Source: Candidatus Latescibacterota bacterium (GTDB taxonomy: Bacteria > Latescibacterota > UBA2968 > UBA8231). From it: a stretch of DNA of 64,000 nt. The stretch is from NCBI GenBank assembly GCA_021295675.1, contig JAGWBY010000030.1, forward strand, positions 46,511 to 110,510. The letters run 5' to 3'. The notes under the pieces were generated by a model. That model searched no databases and was not told the origin of the DNA. It saw only the letters and a program-made list of their open reading frames with translations. Positions 1 to 10,608 of the stretch are shown here, one piece after another (position 1 is the first letter of the stretch; each line of letters starts with the position of its first letter). A program made the position numbers and the translations under genes.

Positions 1-1374
1 CTTTGTCTCTGACCTCGGCATAGGCGTTGCCCAGATTGTAGTGGATGGCCGCATCCCCCTCCATGTCCATCGGCGCTAGGCGGCTGTTGGCCGCAAACGC
101 AAAGGCCAAACAAACGGCCAACCCCAACCCCAAGTTGCGCCAATAGCCCACCCGTCCCCAGTCCCACAGCGCCCACAGCCCGTAGGCGGCAAAAACTATG
201 AGCACTGGCAGCACTGGCACCCGGTAGCGCGCCGCGACAAAAAATGCGATCACCCCCAGACAATAGCTCAGCACGTACAGCAGCGGCCACGTCGGCCCGA
301 TCCGCCGCAAACTCAGCAACATGCCCCACAGCGCCAGAGGAGCCACCAAGCCAAAGGGGAAGGCAATACCCGCTTTCCACAGGGTCGCCGACAGCACCGT
401 TGAGTACGTGCGCCAGAAGTAGATCGGCTGGTTGCGCCCCCGCTCATCGCCGTGCCAAAACGCCCCTAACTTATGCCCCATCAACCCCAGCCACCCAATC
501 GGATCGCCACGAATGTAGTCCCAAGCTCGCGCAGCAAAATAAGCCGACTTAGCCGAGGGCCGCTCAATCCCCTCCCGCGCCGGTTGGGTGACTAAATCGT
601 CCCACTCCCACCCCGGACGGATGGCCACGGTCTCTGCATAGTCGGAATTGTTGCCGATATACAGGTTGATCCCCGCGTTATAGGAAATCCCCACTCCGTC
701 GCCGCCGATGGCCCAGTTGCGCCAAGCCACCGGCGCGATAGCCAAGACCACGCCGAATGCGAACGCACCAGCCCAGATCAACCCCTGCCGACGGGGGGTA
801 ACCCACAGGATAACTATGGGCACGGCGACCGCAAAAGTCAGCACCGTCGGCACGGCCAGCGCACCGACGCCAAAGACCACCCCAACACCCAAAAATCCCC
901 AACGGCTCGGGCGACGCCAGACGCGCAAAAGTACCACTAGAGCCAGCAAATCGACGAAGGCGGCCAATGAAGCCGGCAACAGCTCGCCGTCAAAAAAGAT
1001 CAGCGGCCCGCACAACGCCGCGCCAATCCCGGATTGAACAAAGCGCGCCCGATCCACCAGCTCATCGCGCAGACCAGCGCCCCTAGCAGAGCCTGCACAA
1101 AGCGCACGGCATAAAAAAATGACTCTGGAAAAAGACTCTTTATCGCCCCGAGGAAGTACGGATAGAGCGGCGGCTGCCAAAACGGCCCCTCGCCCACGCC
1201 CAACCAATTGCCCGCAGCCAAGCGCTGGGCGTGGTGGGTGTACGTCTTGGCATCGACCGCCGGATGGGCAAAAAGCGGACTCGCATCTGCTTCGAAGATA
1301 TAGACGACCCGCACCGCCATGGCGAGGGCAAAGACGAGCCACCCTAAGCGCCCGGTCTGCAGCCCAGCGATCAT
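1..1374 (-). CDS. GT39/ArnT-type membrane glycosyltransferase, frame-broken and cut by the window edge
   Basis: The gene reads leftwards from ATG at 1374 and runs off position 1. The N-terminus is a hydrophobic segment followed by a periplasmic-loop signature (HPAVDAKTYTHHAQ, then PFWQPPLYPYFLG), typical of lipid-linked-sugar-dependent glycosyltransferases of the GT39/PMT/ArnT fold. Several membrane helices follow, and the last readable part (DMEGDAAIHYNLGNAYAEV) looks like the start of a TPR. The frame breaks near 1028-1030: it reads FNPG, then continues in another frame as GAALCGPLIFFDGELL. About seven residues usually present between these blocks are missing, so more than one base has been lost. 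The role is presumably transfer of sugars to protein or lipid in the inner membrane. Acceptor unknown. Confidence 0.8.
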
Positions 1375-1428
1375 TGCGAATATACCCGCTGAATGATATC
1401 GTTAGTGACTATCAACCAACAGACAACT

Positions 1429-3262
1429 ATGCGCTCATCCTTCCTCGGCACCTGTTTCTCCTTCGTCCTCGTCCTAGTCTTTACCGTCTGCATGACCTTT
1501 ACCAGTGTGCGGACCTACGTTCTCTATGGCAACTACACCGGGCTGACCGATCACTTCAACACCGTCGGCGTCATCTTTCTGATCTTCTGGATCGTGGTCG
1601 TCGCCCTTGCGCTGCGTCTGCTCCACCCGCTCTTGCGCCTCTCGCCAGCCAATTTCGCCTTGGTCTATGCCGCGCTCATGGTCGCCGTAGTGCTGCCTTC
1701 AATGGGCTTTGGCGGCTACTTCATCCCGCTTCTTGCCGGCGTCTTTTACTACGCCACCCCAGAAAACAACTGGTCCGACCTGCTCTGGCCGCACATTCCC
1801 CACTGGGCCGTCCCCCGCGATTTGAAGGAGCGGATGCCGCCGCGCCCGTGCCTTGGGCCTTGTGGGCCGGGCCGCTGTTGTGGTGGGGCCTTTTCATGTT
1901 GGCCTTTTTCTTAGTCAGCATCGCGCTGATCAGCTTGGTTCACCACCAGTGGTCGCGCCAAGAGCGCTTGGTGTACCCACTCGCCGCCGTCCCCAATATG
2001 CTCCTCGAAAGCTTGGAAAACCCCGCCGCGTCTATTCTCAAAAGCAAGCTATTGTGGCTGGGGTTTCTCATCGCCTGGGTCCTGCCGACCGTCAACATGC
2101 TCGACCAAGTATTAGACATCGAGATTATCCACGGCTTCGGCATCCCCGGCGGCCGCATCGAGATCCGTCAATTCGGGCTTAGTTACGGGCTTAACACCGA
2201 CCTACTAGTCGTGGGCTTGAGCTATTTGGTCGGCCTCAACGTGCTGTTCAGCGTCTGGTTTTTCCACATCCTCATCGCTGCCGAGGGTGCCCTGCTGAAC
2301 TGGCTGGGCATTTCCCTATCGCTGCCGGCCCAGCCCCACGCACCCAACGGCTCGCGTGTATCGTCGGAATCTCGCTGTGGATGTCTCGCCACTTTCTGCG
2401 TCGCCAGTGGCGGCTGATCATCGGCGGTGCCCCAGACTCCGACAGCCCGATCTCGCCGCGCACCGCCGCTCTGCTCGGGCTTGTCGGGCTGACGTACATG
2501 ACTGGCTTCCTCTGGGCCAGCGGCCTGAGTCTGATCTGGAGCATCATCTTCCTGCTGGTCGCGCTGGTGATTTTCTTCGGCATTGCCCGCCTGTTGGCCC
2601 AGACCGGGATCGGCCGCCTGCGCGCTCCGGCCTCCGTGCCGCCGATCCTGACCAATCTCGTGGGCACCGCTCCTTTTGGCGCCCAAGGACTGAGCGCGAT
2701 GGGACTGAGCATGGTCTGGACCGCCGACTTGCAACTCTTTTTAATGGGCACCCTCGCCCACGCCTTTAAGGTCTGCGAGCCAGCTCGGCTCAAGATCAGT
2801 GGACGCAAGCTGGTGTTCTTTTTGTCCGCCGCCATGATCGTCGGCCTCATAACCACCATGGTCTGCTACATCTGGCTGGGCTACCGCCACGGGTACTTCG
2901 TCAGTTCGCCGCAATACCATTGGTCCTGGGTCGCCAATTCGATCAACAATCCCAATCCCGCCGAGCCGTTGGTGGCCGTGTTCCTCGCCATTGGCGCGGG
3001 TCTCGCCGGGCTGCTCGCACTGGCCCAGTACCGCTTCGCCGGCTGGCCCTTGCACCCGGTGGGACTGGGCATCGCCCTGACCAACACTGTCTCCATTGAC
3101 TGGTTCGGGATTTTCTTGGCTTGGCTGATCAAACTCCTAGCCCTGCGCTACGGCGGCATCCGGCTCTACCGCACCCTGCTGCCCTTTTTCATCGGCTTGA
3201 TCTTGGGCACCTGCGTCGGCGTTGGCGGTGCGGCGCTGGTTTATGCGTTCTACTACTACTGA
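1429..3262 (+). CDS. DUF6785/DUF6784-type polytopic membrane protein (copy 1), two frame breaks
   Basis: First of three paralogues in the window (others end at 8584 and 45768). All carry an N-terminal helix pair and the signature YYATPENNW (here FYYATPENNWSDLLWP), then many hydrophobic helices. The family is distantly like OPT-type oligopeptide transporters; substrate unknown. I place the start at ATG 1429 (MRSSFLGTCF) by comparison with the paralogues; ATG 1393 is possible. The frame breaks near 1820: paralogue 3 has a PQAVHLF block before FEG that is missing here, giving a deletion of about 22 nt. It breaks again near 2355, before IVGISLWMSRHFLRRQW. The C-terminus (KLLALRYGGIRLYRTLLPFFIGLILG) matches the paralogues. 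Divergent from the glycosyltransferase, 54 bp apart. Confidence 0.8.
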
Positions 3263-3277
3263 ACCAACCGCTGTGAC

Positions 3278-4069
3278 CTAATCAGGATCGCTTCCCACCC
3301 CGTCGAGACGCGCCATCTCCTCGTCTCCTAGCTGCCAGTCGAATAAATCCAAATTGTCGCGTAAATGGCTCGTTGAGCTGGCCTTGGGGATGACGATCAT
3401 ATCTTTTTGCAAAAGCCACTTTAAGGCCACTTGCGCTGGGGTTTTTCCGTGTTCGGCGGCCACCTGTTTTAGGACCTCGTCTCGGGCTAGATCGCCCTGG
3501 GCCAGCGGACGGTGCGCTGTCAGCACCACGTTGTGGGCGTGGCAATGACGCCGCAGCTTCTCGCGATTGTGGCGCAAATGGTACTCCACCTGATTGGTGC
3601 ATATCGGCAAGCTGGTAGCAGTCCTAGCCCGATCGGTCTGCTCAATGCTGAAATTGCTGATGCCAATGCTCTTGGCTTGGCCGGCCTCGTAGATCTTTTC
3701 AAAAGCGGCCAAGGTGCGCTCCACCGGCACGCCCTGACCGGGATGGTGAATGAGCAGGAGATCGACGTATTCGGTCTGTAGATCGCGCAGAATCTCCTCC
3801 ATTTGCTCCAAGGTCGCCTCGTACTCCAGGTGCGAATGCCAAATCTTGGAGGTGATAAAGAGGCTATCGCGGTCCGCCCCGATCTCCTTGAGGACTTGGC
3901 CGATGGCGTCCTGATTCTCGTACATCCAAGCCGAATCCAAATGCGTATAGCCCAGTTCGAGGGCCTCTTTGACCACGTCTTTGCACTGCTGGCCGCGCAA
4001 CATCCAAGTGCCCAACCCCAATTGCGGGATGGCATGGCCCGAAGACAAGGTAATATCTGGTGCGTTCAT
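3278..4069 (-). CDS. aldo/keto reductase (AKR, classical tetrad)
   Basis: A 263-residue (beta/alpha)8 NADPH-dependent reductase. The tetrad is visible: Asp45 and Tyr50 (HLDSAWMYENQ), Lys75 (ITSKIW) and His108 (LLLIHHP). The cofactor region is GISNFSIEQ ... TNQVEYH and, near the end, IPKASSTSHLRDNL. It resembles 2,5-diketo-gluconate/methylglyoxal reductases (AKR5-like). It lies 38 bp downstream of the uronate-dehydrogenase-like gene on the same strand and converges with the DUF6785-type gene (15 bp gap). A role in reducing a keto-sugar released by the cluster is inferred; the exact substrate cannot be told. Confidence 0.93.
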   Translation of the reverse strand: MNAPDITLSSGHAIPQLGLGTWMLRGQQCKDVVKEALELGYTHLDSAWMYENQDAIGQVLKEIGADRDSLFITSKIWHSHLEYEATLEQMEEILRDLQTEYVDLLLIHHPGQGVPVERTLAAFEKIYEAGQAKSIGISNFSIEQTDRARTATSLPICTNQVEYHLRHNREKLRRHCHAHNVVLTAHRPLAQGDLARDEVLKQVAAEHGKTPAQVALKWLLQKDMIVIPKASSTSHLRDNLDLFDWQLGDEEMARLDGVGSDPD

Positions 4070-4107
4070 GTCGATTGCTCCTTGCAGAGAGAAAAGAAAG
4101 TGCAGCC

Positions 4108-4866
4108 TCAGCGGCGAAAGTAATCCTCAGCGTCGTCTTGCGGCACATAACCCAGATTCTTCTTGGTCGCCTCCAGATCAAAGACGCGCCGTCCGTTGCC
4201 GCTGACTACATAGGCCAGCAGGTACTGGGCGTCCACTTCCAGAGCACGACGATGGGCTTCAATGCAATCGCGGTGGCTGAGAAACATGGCCCGCATATAG
4301 TCCTCGGCCGGAGTGCCGCGCATAGTGGTCGGATCGTCCTCAGCAATGATCCAACCGATGCGCAGACCGACGAATTCGAGGCCGTAACGCTGACTGTACA
4401 GCTTGCCCATGTGTTCGCCAAAGAGCTTGGAGACCGCGTACATGGAGTCGGGATTAGGCGGCTCGTCTAAGCGCATGCGGATGCGCTTGGACGGATCCAA
4501 AGTTTCAGGCGTGGTCAAAATAGTATTGCCGTGTTGGGTGTGGTTGGTCGAAGCAAAGACCAAGCGTCTAACCCCAGCTCGGCGGCACTCTTCCAGCACC
4601 TGGTACATGCCCTCGAGGTTGTGATCCCGCACGCTCTCCCAAGAGGCGCTTGGGCTAGGATCGGCCGCTAGGTGAATCACGGCCTCCAAGCCCTCAAAGG
4701 CCCCTTCGACCTCTGCGGCGCAGTCGAAATTGACGATAGTGGTGGGGAAATCGACCGGGCGGCGCGTAAATGCCTTGAATTCGTATTCGGCTCCCAAGCC
4801 GGCCAGTAGCACGCGGCCGATGGTGCCGTTGGCTCCAGTCAGGCCAATGCGGGTATAGCGCGTCAT
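4108..4866 (-). CDS. NAD-dependent epimerase/dehydrogenase, uronate-dehydrogenase-like extended SDR
   Basis: A 252-residue extended short-chain dehydrogenase. It has an N-terminal Rossmann motif (GLTGANGTIGR), an FASTNHTQHG block and the catalytic YAVSK (DSMYAVSKLFGEH). This pattern, with VGLRIGWI after it, is like uronate dehydrogenases and related NAD sugar epimerases. The start at 4866 (MTRYTRIG) is preferred over 4887 because an AGGAG ribosome site lies 8 nt upstream. It sits between the GH116 gene and an aldo/keto reductase on the same strand, which fits sugar or uronate catabolism. A repeat element separates it from GH116. Confidence 0.9.
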   Translation of the reverse strand: MTRYTRIGLTGANGTIGRVLLAGLGAEYEFKAFTRRPVDFPTTIVNFDCAAEVEGAFEGLEAVIHLAADPSPSASWESVRDHNLEGMYQVLEECRRAGVRRLVFASTNHTQHGNTILTTPETLDPSKRIRMRLDEPPNPDSMYAVSKLFGEHMGKLYSQRYGLEFVGLRIGWIIAEDDPTTMRGTPAEDYMRAMFLSHRDCIEAHRRALEVDAQYLLAYVVSGNGRRVFDLEATKKNLGYVPQDDAEDYFRR

Positions 4867-4899
4867 GTTGTATGCTCCTTTAGGCATCTAGGTATAAGA

Positions 4900-4961
4900 T
4901 ACTTCGACTCCGCTTCGCTCCGCTCAGCAGTGTCATGCTGAGCGGAGCGAAGCATCTCAGA
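4900..4961. repeat. REP-like palindromic intergenic repeat, copy 1
   Basis: A perfect 18-bp inverted repeat, GCTTCGCTCCGCTCAGCA at 4912-4929 and its complement at 4936-4953, separated by 6 nt. Related sequences recur near 11700 and at 20689-20784. It lies between the GH116 stop and the next gene start. No T-tract follows on either side, so a simple terminator is unlikely. Confidence 0.85.
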
Positions 4962-4975
4962 CCACTTTCGTGTAC

Positions 4976-7413
4976 TTAGCCCACGACAAAAGTCCGTTGA
5001 CTATTCTCGCGCAGCACGAGTTCCCGGTCAAAGGTATGCTCGCCCGCGCCGGTCAGCCGAAAGTGCTTAATTTTGATCTGCCCATACAAAACATCCAAGA
5101 CAATGCGATAGCTCGATTGCCGTTGGGCAATGCGCACCGTCCCCCAAGCAGCACCATTTGACCAGAAAAAGGTCCCTAGCTCTGCGGCAAAGGCGATGGA
5201 CTTTGTAACCCCCGAATAATTAAATCCCGTCAGCGCCAGCACCCCAGCCCAAGCAACCATGGCGCGGGCGTAGTGATGGCCGCATTCGGCTTCGTCAAAG
5301 GGACTGCGTTTGGCCCCGTCGTAGCGATTGCGAATGTCGCGCATGGTTTGCAGACCGTTTTTGCGCTGCCCCTCGTAGAGCATACCAATGGCCGCGGTGT
5401 ATTCAAACCCGGTCATCACTTCGGTGAAATAGGGAAATGGATTGTCGGGCCGCTCGCGGGGATAGCTCGCCATGAGCAAGGCTGATTCATCGCCCAAAGC
5501 GTAAGAGCGCATGCAGTTGAAGTGATCCGTCAGCTTTTTGCGGTGGTTGTACTTGCGGATGCTTTTGAGGGTTCGGCGCACATGGGTGCGCTTAGTCAGA
5601 TAGCCCAAGCCGCAGACGTGGGCGAAAAACTGGCCAACGAGCTGATCTACCAGACAACCGCGGCCGAGTTGGTAATCGGGATCGGAGAGTTCGGCCGCGC
5701 CCATACTCAGCCGCAGCGCTGCGGCCACTTTCTTGGCTGGCTCAATGCGATGCTCGTAGTATTCGCCATTGAACAACTGCTCGTCGATGTAGGCGCGACC
5801 ACTCTCGTAGAGCCGACGGCAGGTTTGCGCAAAGTCAGCTTCGCCCAGATGGGCCGCCATTTCCTCGCCAGCGCGCAGAGCACCCAGATACCATATCCCC
5901 ATTTGCGGATTAGGCCCGTAGTATTCGACGTCCATGGTATTGTGCTGACAGCCCTCCATAACGCCGTCGCCATCGCCGTCCCACCCCCCTTCGATCCAGC
6001 AAAATTCAAGGGCCTTTTTGACCTTTGGCCAAATCGCTTGCAGGAAGGTATCGTCGCCGCAAAGCTGCCAGTCGCGATAGGCTTTCATAACGCAGCCCAT
6101 CTGACCGTCGGCCGCGGCTTTGCCAAATTCACGAGCGCGATTGAGGGGCAGGTGGACGCGAAAGTTCATCATGCCTTGGTCGTCGGTGGCGTGATTGAAT
6201 TCGGTATCGCGCATCGTGCGGGCCAGATCGCCAAAGAGAAACGCCGTACTTTGTTCGTAATTCCACACATGCGTACAGGATCCCATGCAGCAGCCGCTGT
6301 GATCGTTGTATCCCTCCCAGCCAAACAAACGTCCATCAGGGGTGCGAAAGCACGTTTGCGTCCGCAGGGTGCTGAGATTGAAAAGGGCGGCTTCCTTTAC
6401 GACCTCGGGCAGGTCGCTGGCCGCGAAGGCTGAGACAAAGCGCACGGTCTGTTGTTCGAGCTTTTTGAGCCTCGGCGCGGTCATCGCCATAGTGCGTCGC
6501 ATAGTAGTTGCCAAGGTGCGGGTCGTCGCCCGGCGACCACGTGTGCCGATTGGGAAAGTGCCACGTCAGCAAGAAGGTGATGGTCTTGTGTTGCTTGGGC
6601 AAAATGTTGGTGCGCACCACGAGCGACGCACTCGGCATGTCAACCCCTTCGCCGGGGCGCTCTTCCACCCGGCCATCGGCGGCAAAGTCGTCCCAAAAGT
6701 CGAGCAGCGACGTGCCCCACCCGGCTTTTTTCCACGCCGTGCGATAGGTAATACCCGTTTTGGCCGTGGTGGTCAGGGCCATCGTGCCATAACTGATGGC
6801 AGCGGGATCAACCCCCTTGCTGTCCATGAAAATGCCCTGACAGTGCGTTGCCTGGCGAAAGCGATTGCGATTGGCCTGGGCCAGCTCTTCCACACCATCG
6901 TTGCCAATGAAATTGGGCAGCGAGCCGCACACCGAAGCCGTGACGCGCTTGTTGGTCCGATTGGTCAGCGTATAGCGCAGCACTGCGATGGGGATGCCGC
7001 TGTCATAGGCGTTGGCGGGAATAAGCGGGTTAAACGCTTCGAGACAAACCGCGACCGGAACTTGTGGATCGGACAGTTGGACCTGTGCAAGTGGATAAGC
7101 TGCGGCAAACGCACATTGTGCAAAGCGCGGCAAGCCGTGATTGACCGCCACACTGCCGCTCGCACCTTGGTATTCGGATAGTGACGGCTGGGCCGCCAGC
7201 AGGTTTGGCGTACAGAGCAAAAAACGCGCCCCCTCCTCGCCCCCCATCGCCCCTTGGGACAAATCCCTTGGCCGGGCGATTCATCAGTTCCCAGTCGCGC
7301 AAATCCCCGCGTCCGCCCAGTGAAACTGTGCCCGTGCCAATGCCGCCAACCGGCATGGCAATGCGGGCGAGATGATCCCGATCATAGTGCTTGAGCATCG
7401 GCCAATTGGACAT
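4976..7413 (-). CDS. GH116 beta-glucosidase/glucosylceramidase-type glycoside hydrolase, two frame breaks
   Basis: About 810 codons spread over three frames. The start at 7413 (MSNWPMLKHYDRDHLARIAMP) follows a GAGGAG ribosome site and carries the GH116 N-terminal signature PVGGIGTGTVSLGGRGDLRDWELMNRP. The family's NHGLPRF and LEAFNPLIP blocks follow, then the catalytic (alpha/alpha)6 domain with CTHVWNYEQ. VMEGCQHNTMD contains the presumed nucleophile Glu and GCLVDQLVGQ the presumed acid/base Asp, by analogy with the characterised bacterial GH116 enzyme and GBA2. No signal peptide is visible, so it is likely cytoplasmic. Frames change near 7175 and near 6462 (an A5 run). Substrate class: beta-glucosides or beta-xylosides, possibly glucosylceramide. 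Confidence 0.88.
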
Positions 7414-7541
7414 TGTGATTACTCCTCGTCGTGAATGTAGATTGAGCCAAAAGGGGATAGTTTGCAGCGCCCCTACAGCAATCCTAAATGATTGAACGAT
7501 TCGAGAGGCAGATCGTCTTATTTCTGCGCCCATCTACGGAT

Positions 7542-8570
7542 CTAAGGCGTCGGAGCCTCCGCGTCAATCAGCCCTTCCCGTTTAAGCTCGGCCCAATAGT
7601 CAACGGGGATCGCGTGCTCTAGGCAATCCACATTGGCGGCAACTTCCCCGACGGTCCGCGCCCCCGGAATGACGGTCGCCACCGCCGGATGCCCAAAGGG
7701 AAATTGCAGCGCCGCGGCCGACAAGGGCACCTCGTGCCGCGCGCAAACCGCCTCGATGCGGCGCACCTTCTCCAGCACATCTTCCGGTGCCGGCGCGTAG
7801 TTGTAATACGCTCCTTCGACCGCTCCGGTAGCCAAAATCCCCGAGTTGTACGGCCCGCCGATCACAATCCGCACCCCCTTCTCCGAGCACAGCGGCAACA
7901 ACTCGCGCAGCGATTCCTGCTCCAGCAGCGTATAGCGGCCAGCCAGCAAAAAGGCATCAAAGTCCCCAGCGCGGGCAAAGTCAGCTAACATCTGCCACTG
8001 ATTCATACCCAAGCCGAGCGCCTTGATCACCTTTTGCTGACGCAGCTCGTCGAGCGCGGGATAAGTCTCGGCCATCACTTGGTCGAAGTACCCCCGCTCG
8101 CCCGGCGTCCAATCCGGCTCAATGCTCTTCCCCTCGTCCGGGTCGTGGATCAGCACCAGATCGAGGCGATCCATTTTGAGCCGCTCCAGACTCCCCTCAA
8201 TCGAGCGCAACACCGCGTCGCGCGAGAAGTCGAAATAGCTGGTCATCTCAGGCGCATCGACGAACAGATCGACGTAGTCGTCGCCGGGCTTTCGCTCCAC
8301 CAGCGTATAGCCCACTTTCGAGGACAGGACGATCTCGTCGCGGTCGTAGCGCGCCAGCCCCGGCCCCAAGCGCGTCTCGCTCAGGCCGTAGCCGTACAGC
8401 GGCGCAGTGTCGAAGTAGCGCACCCCAGCCGCAAAGGCCGCGTCTAGCACGTCCAACCCCTCTTGCTCGCTCAGCACCGAGTACATATTGCCAAAGGTCG
8501 TGCCGCCCAGTCCCAAGCGCGTCACCTCCAAGCCGTACGGCCCAATTTTTTCTCTATCTCCTGCTCGCAT
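7542..8570 (-). CDS. aldo/keto reductase, D-threo-aldose (fucose/galactose) dehydrogenase type
   Basis: 342 residues. The start at 8570 (MRAGDREKIGPYGLEVTRLGLG) is chosen because a GAGGAAA site lies just upstream. Tetrad residues are recognisable: Asp and Tyr in FDTAPLYGYGLSE, Lys in LSSKVG and His in LVLIHDPDE. Features such as GGPYNSGILATG and a long central insertion (VDAPEMTSYFDFS) are typical of D-threo-aldose 1-dehydrogenase/L-fucose dehydrogenase relatives, which oxidise the aldose C1 with NAD(P). It lies 13 bp downstream of a DUF6785-type membrane gene, suggesting one operon for import and oxidation of a sugar or sugar acid. GH116 follows after about 130 bp. Confidence 0.9.
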   Translation of the reverse strand: MRAGDREKIGPYGLEVTRLGLGGTTFGNMYSVLSEQEGLDVLDAAFAAGVRYFDTAPLYGYGLSETRLGPGLARYDRDEIVLSSKVGYTLVERKPGDDYVDLFVDAPEMTSYFDFSRDAVLRSIEGSLERLKMDRLDLVLIHDPDEGKSIEPDWTPGERGYFDQVMAETYPALDELRQQKVIKALGLGMNQWQMLADFARAGDFDAFLLAGRYTLLEQESLRELLPLCSEKGVRIVIGGPYNSGILATGAVEGAYYNYAPAPEDVLEKVRRIEAVCARHEVPLSAAALQFPFGHPAVATVIPGARTVGEVAANVDCLEHAIPVDYWAELKREGLIDAEAPTP

Positions 8571-8583
8571 TGATCTTTCCTCC

Positions 8584-10499
8584 TCAAAAAATCGGAATCC
8601 GATTGCCAGTCTCCCCAGTGACATAGTCGAAGAGTACCCAGAATCCCGAGACAAAAATGTGCCCCAAAATAAACCCCAAAAACAAAGGCCGTAGCTGTCT
8701 ATAGAGCGTCACGCCCCCGTATTTGAGCACCAACGCCTTCAAGACCCAGCCGATGAAAATGCTGAACCACGTCCAGATGATCGTCAGCGTCGCGCCGATG
8801 GGGAAACCGAGGTAATGCACCGGCCACCACATAAAATGATGCCGGGCGTACATCAACAATCCCATGATCGCCGCGCCGATTCCCGCGAACATGAAGCGCG
8901 GTCCGATCTCGCCAAAGTCGTTTAAGGGGTGCCGCGGATTGGCGATCTTGTAGGCCGAGTCGCCGTGAACAATCTCGCCGAAGCGATTGTAGAACCACCA
9001 GTCTAAATTGATACCTCCGTACTGGTACCCCATCCACACCACCATCCATATCGACCCAGCCAAGCCAACCACAATCGAGAGCATCAGTGCCCAAAACAGC
9101 GGCCGTCCCCGCACTTGGCCAATATCGGCCAGCTTGAGACCATTGATCGCCGAAGCCATCACCATAGTCCGCAGATCGCCCGCCCAGCTAAAGGTCATCC
9201 CCAAGCTCACCAGTCCCGACGGACCAATCGCCTCCGTCCCCACCGCGTCAATCACAAACGGCTGGGCCGTCATCTGCGCCCGCGCAAAACCCAACCCACC
9301 CTCGGCGACGATCCGCGTCAGCCCGTAAAAGATGCAGAAGGCGATGAAAAGAAAAAACAGCGCGACCCACCACGGCACACCCGATAAGGTCAGCCAGCCC
9401 GTAGCGTACGCGCTGGATAGGGCCAAGACGATAAGCGCCGCCCGATACGAGAGGATCTCCTGCGAATCGTCCAGCTCTCCCTCATTGTACAGAGCCTTGC
9501 GCCAAACCCCCCGCAGATAGCCGCGGCTGTTCCACAGGCCGTAGAGCACCAGCACCAGCATCGCTCCCATCCCCTCGTAGGACACCGACATCGAGCCTTC
9601 CATAAACAGGTCGCGGCGGCCGGGCAGCGAATAGCCGAGGACGTTCTCGGTAGTGATCTGCGCTTTGGTCAACAAGTGGAAGAGCCAGATGCTCAACCCC
9701 ACGTCTAAGCTCAAAAAGTACGCCAGCCCCAGCGCGACAAAGTTCACGTTGGTCGTCAGCGTCAGCGCGTGGTTAAACAGCGAGATGTTATTGCGCAACT
9801 GTACTTCGGGGATAAAGGGGAAATAGTGGTTTAAGGCGTTGGTGCTGTACAGCAAAAAGGGTAGCGCGAACCCGATCCACAAAAGCGGCCTTTTGAACAG
9901 CGGAACGACGATGGACCCGCTCTTGCCTTCTTCAGTCAAATCGATAGGTAGCTGCAACAGCGGAAAGGTCAAGCGGTCGTAGTCAACCCACTGGCGGCGG
10001 ACGATCGACGCGATGCAGATCATCACCAAGCCGCAAGCGGCACCATCCAGTGTTCCCAGGGAATGGGCTGACCCTTGGGCAAGCCCTCAAAGAAGTACTT
10101 AATCGCGTCTGGGTCCTGCGGCACCAGCCACTCGCGGACGTAGGGATGCAACAACTCCGACCAGTTGTTCTCGGGGGTGGCATAGTAGTAGATATTGGGC
10201 AACATGGCGATTAAGTTGCCCGTAAAACCCCACGTAGGGATCGCCGATCCGATGATCATCATCGCGTAAATGACGATCAACTCGGAGCGGTTAAAACCCC
10301 AAGCACGGCGAATCAGCTTGAGCACGGGATTGAAAAACGCCACCACCAAGAAGAACAGGAAAACCGCTCCAGCGGTGATGTAATCGGAGGACATGCCCGC
10401 GGTGGCCATCGCCAGTCGGGCGTAGGCGAAGAACATGTTGATCGCCAGGGACAGCAAGGCCCCAAAAGCGAACGAGCGATAGGTGAAATTACCGGGCAT
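8584..10499 (-). CDS. DUF6785/DUF6784-type polytopic membrane protein (copy 2), one frame break
   Basis: ATG 10499 (MPGNFTYRSFAFGALLSLAIN) begins a run of helices with the family signature YYATPENNWSELLHP and PIPWEHWMVPLAAW. The frame ends there and resumes as LVMICIASIVRRQWVDYDRLTFPLLQLP. Paralogue 3 (47678 to 45768) has seven additional residues (TSFMVAF) at this exact point. The local sequence GCGGCTTGGTG is what a 28-nt deletion between two GGCTTGG copies would leave. The C-terminus (LKYGGVTLYRQLRPLFLGFILGH) is intact. It is cotranscribed with the downstream aldo/keto reductase. A transporter role is inferred only. Confidence 0.85.
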
Positions 10500-10608
10500 C
10501 AAAGCATCTTAGGACATAATTTATTTTGCCGCAAATGGGCGGCAATTTGTCGCCGGCCAAGCCGCAGTCTATACTTAGCGCACCTTCATTCACAGCAAAG
10601 GACACCCT
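10500..10608. promoter_or_regulatory. divergent intergenic promoter region
   Basis: A 109-bp gap between two divergent genes must hold the promoters of both. It has an AT-rich stretch (aggacataatttattttgcc) and a possible -10-like TATACTT at 10570-10576 for the plus-strand gene. An AAAGGA ribosome site lies 7 nt before the 10609 start. Confidence 0.45.

Noticed and set aside
5522..6433. Long plus-strand open frame (about 300 codons)
   Set aside because: It is antisense to GH116, whose motifs are strong in the other strand; no recognisable domain or ribosome site.
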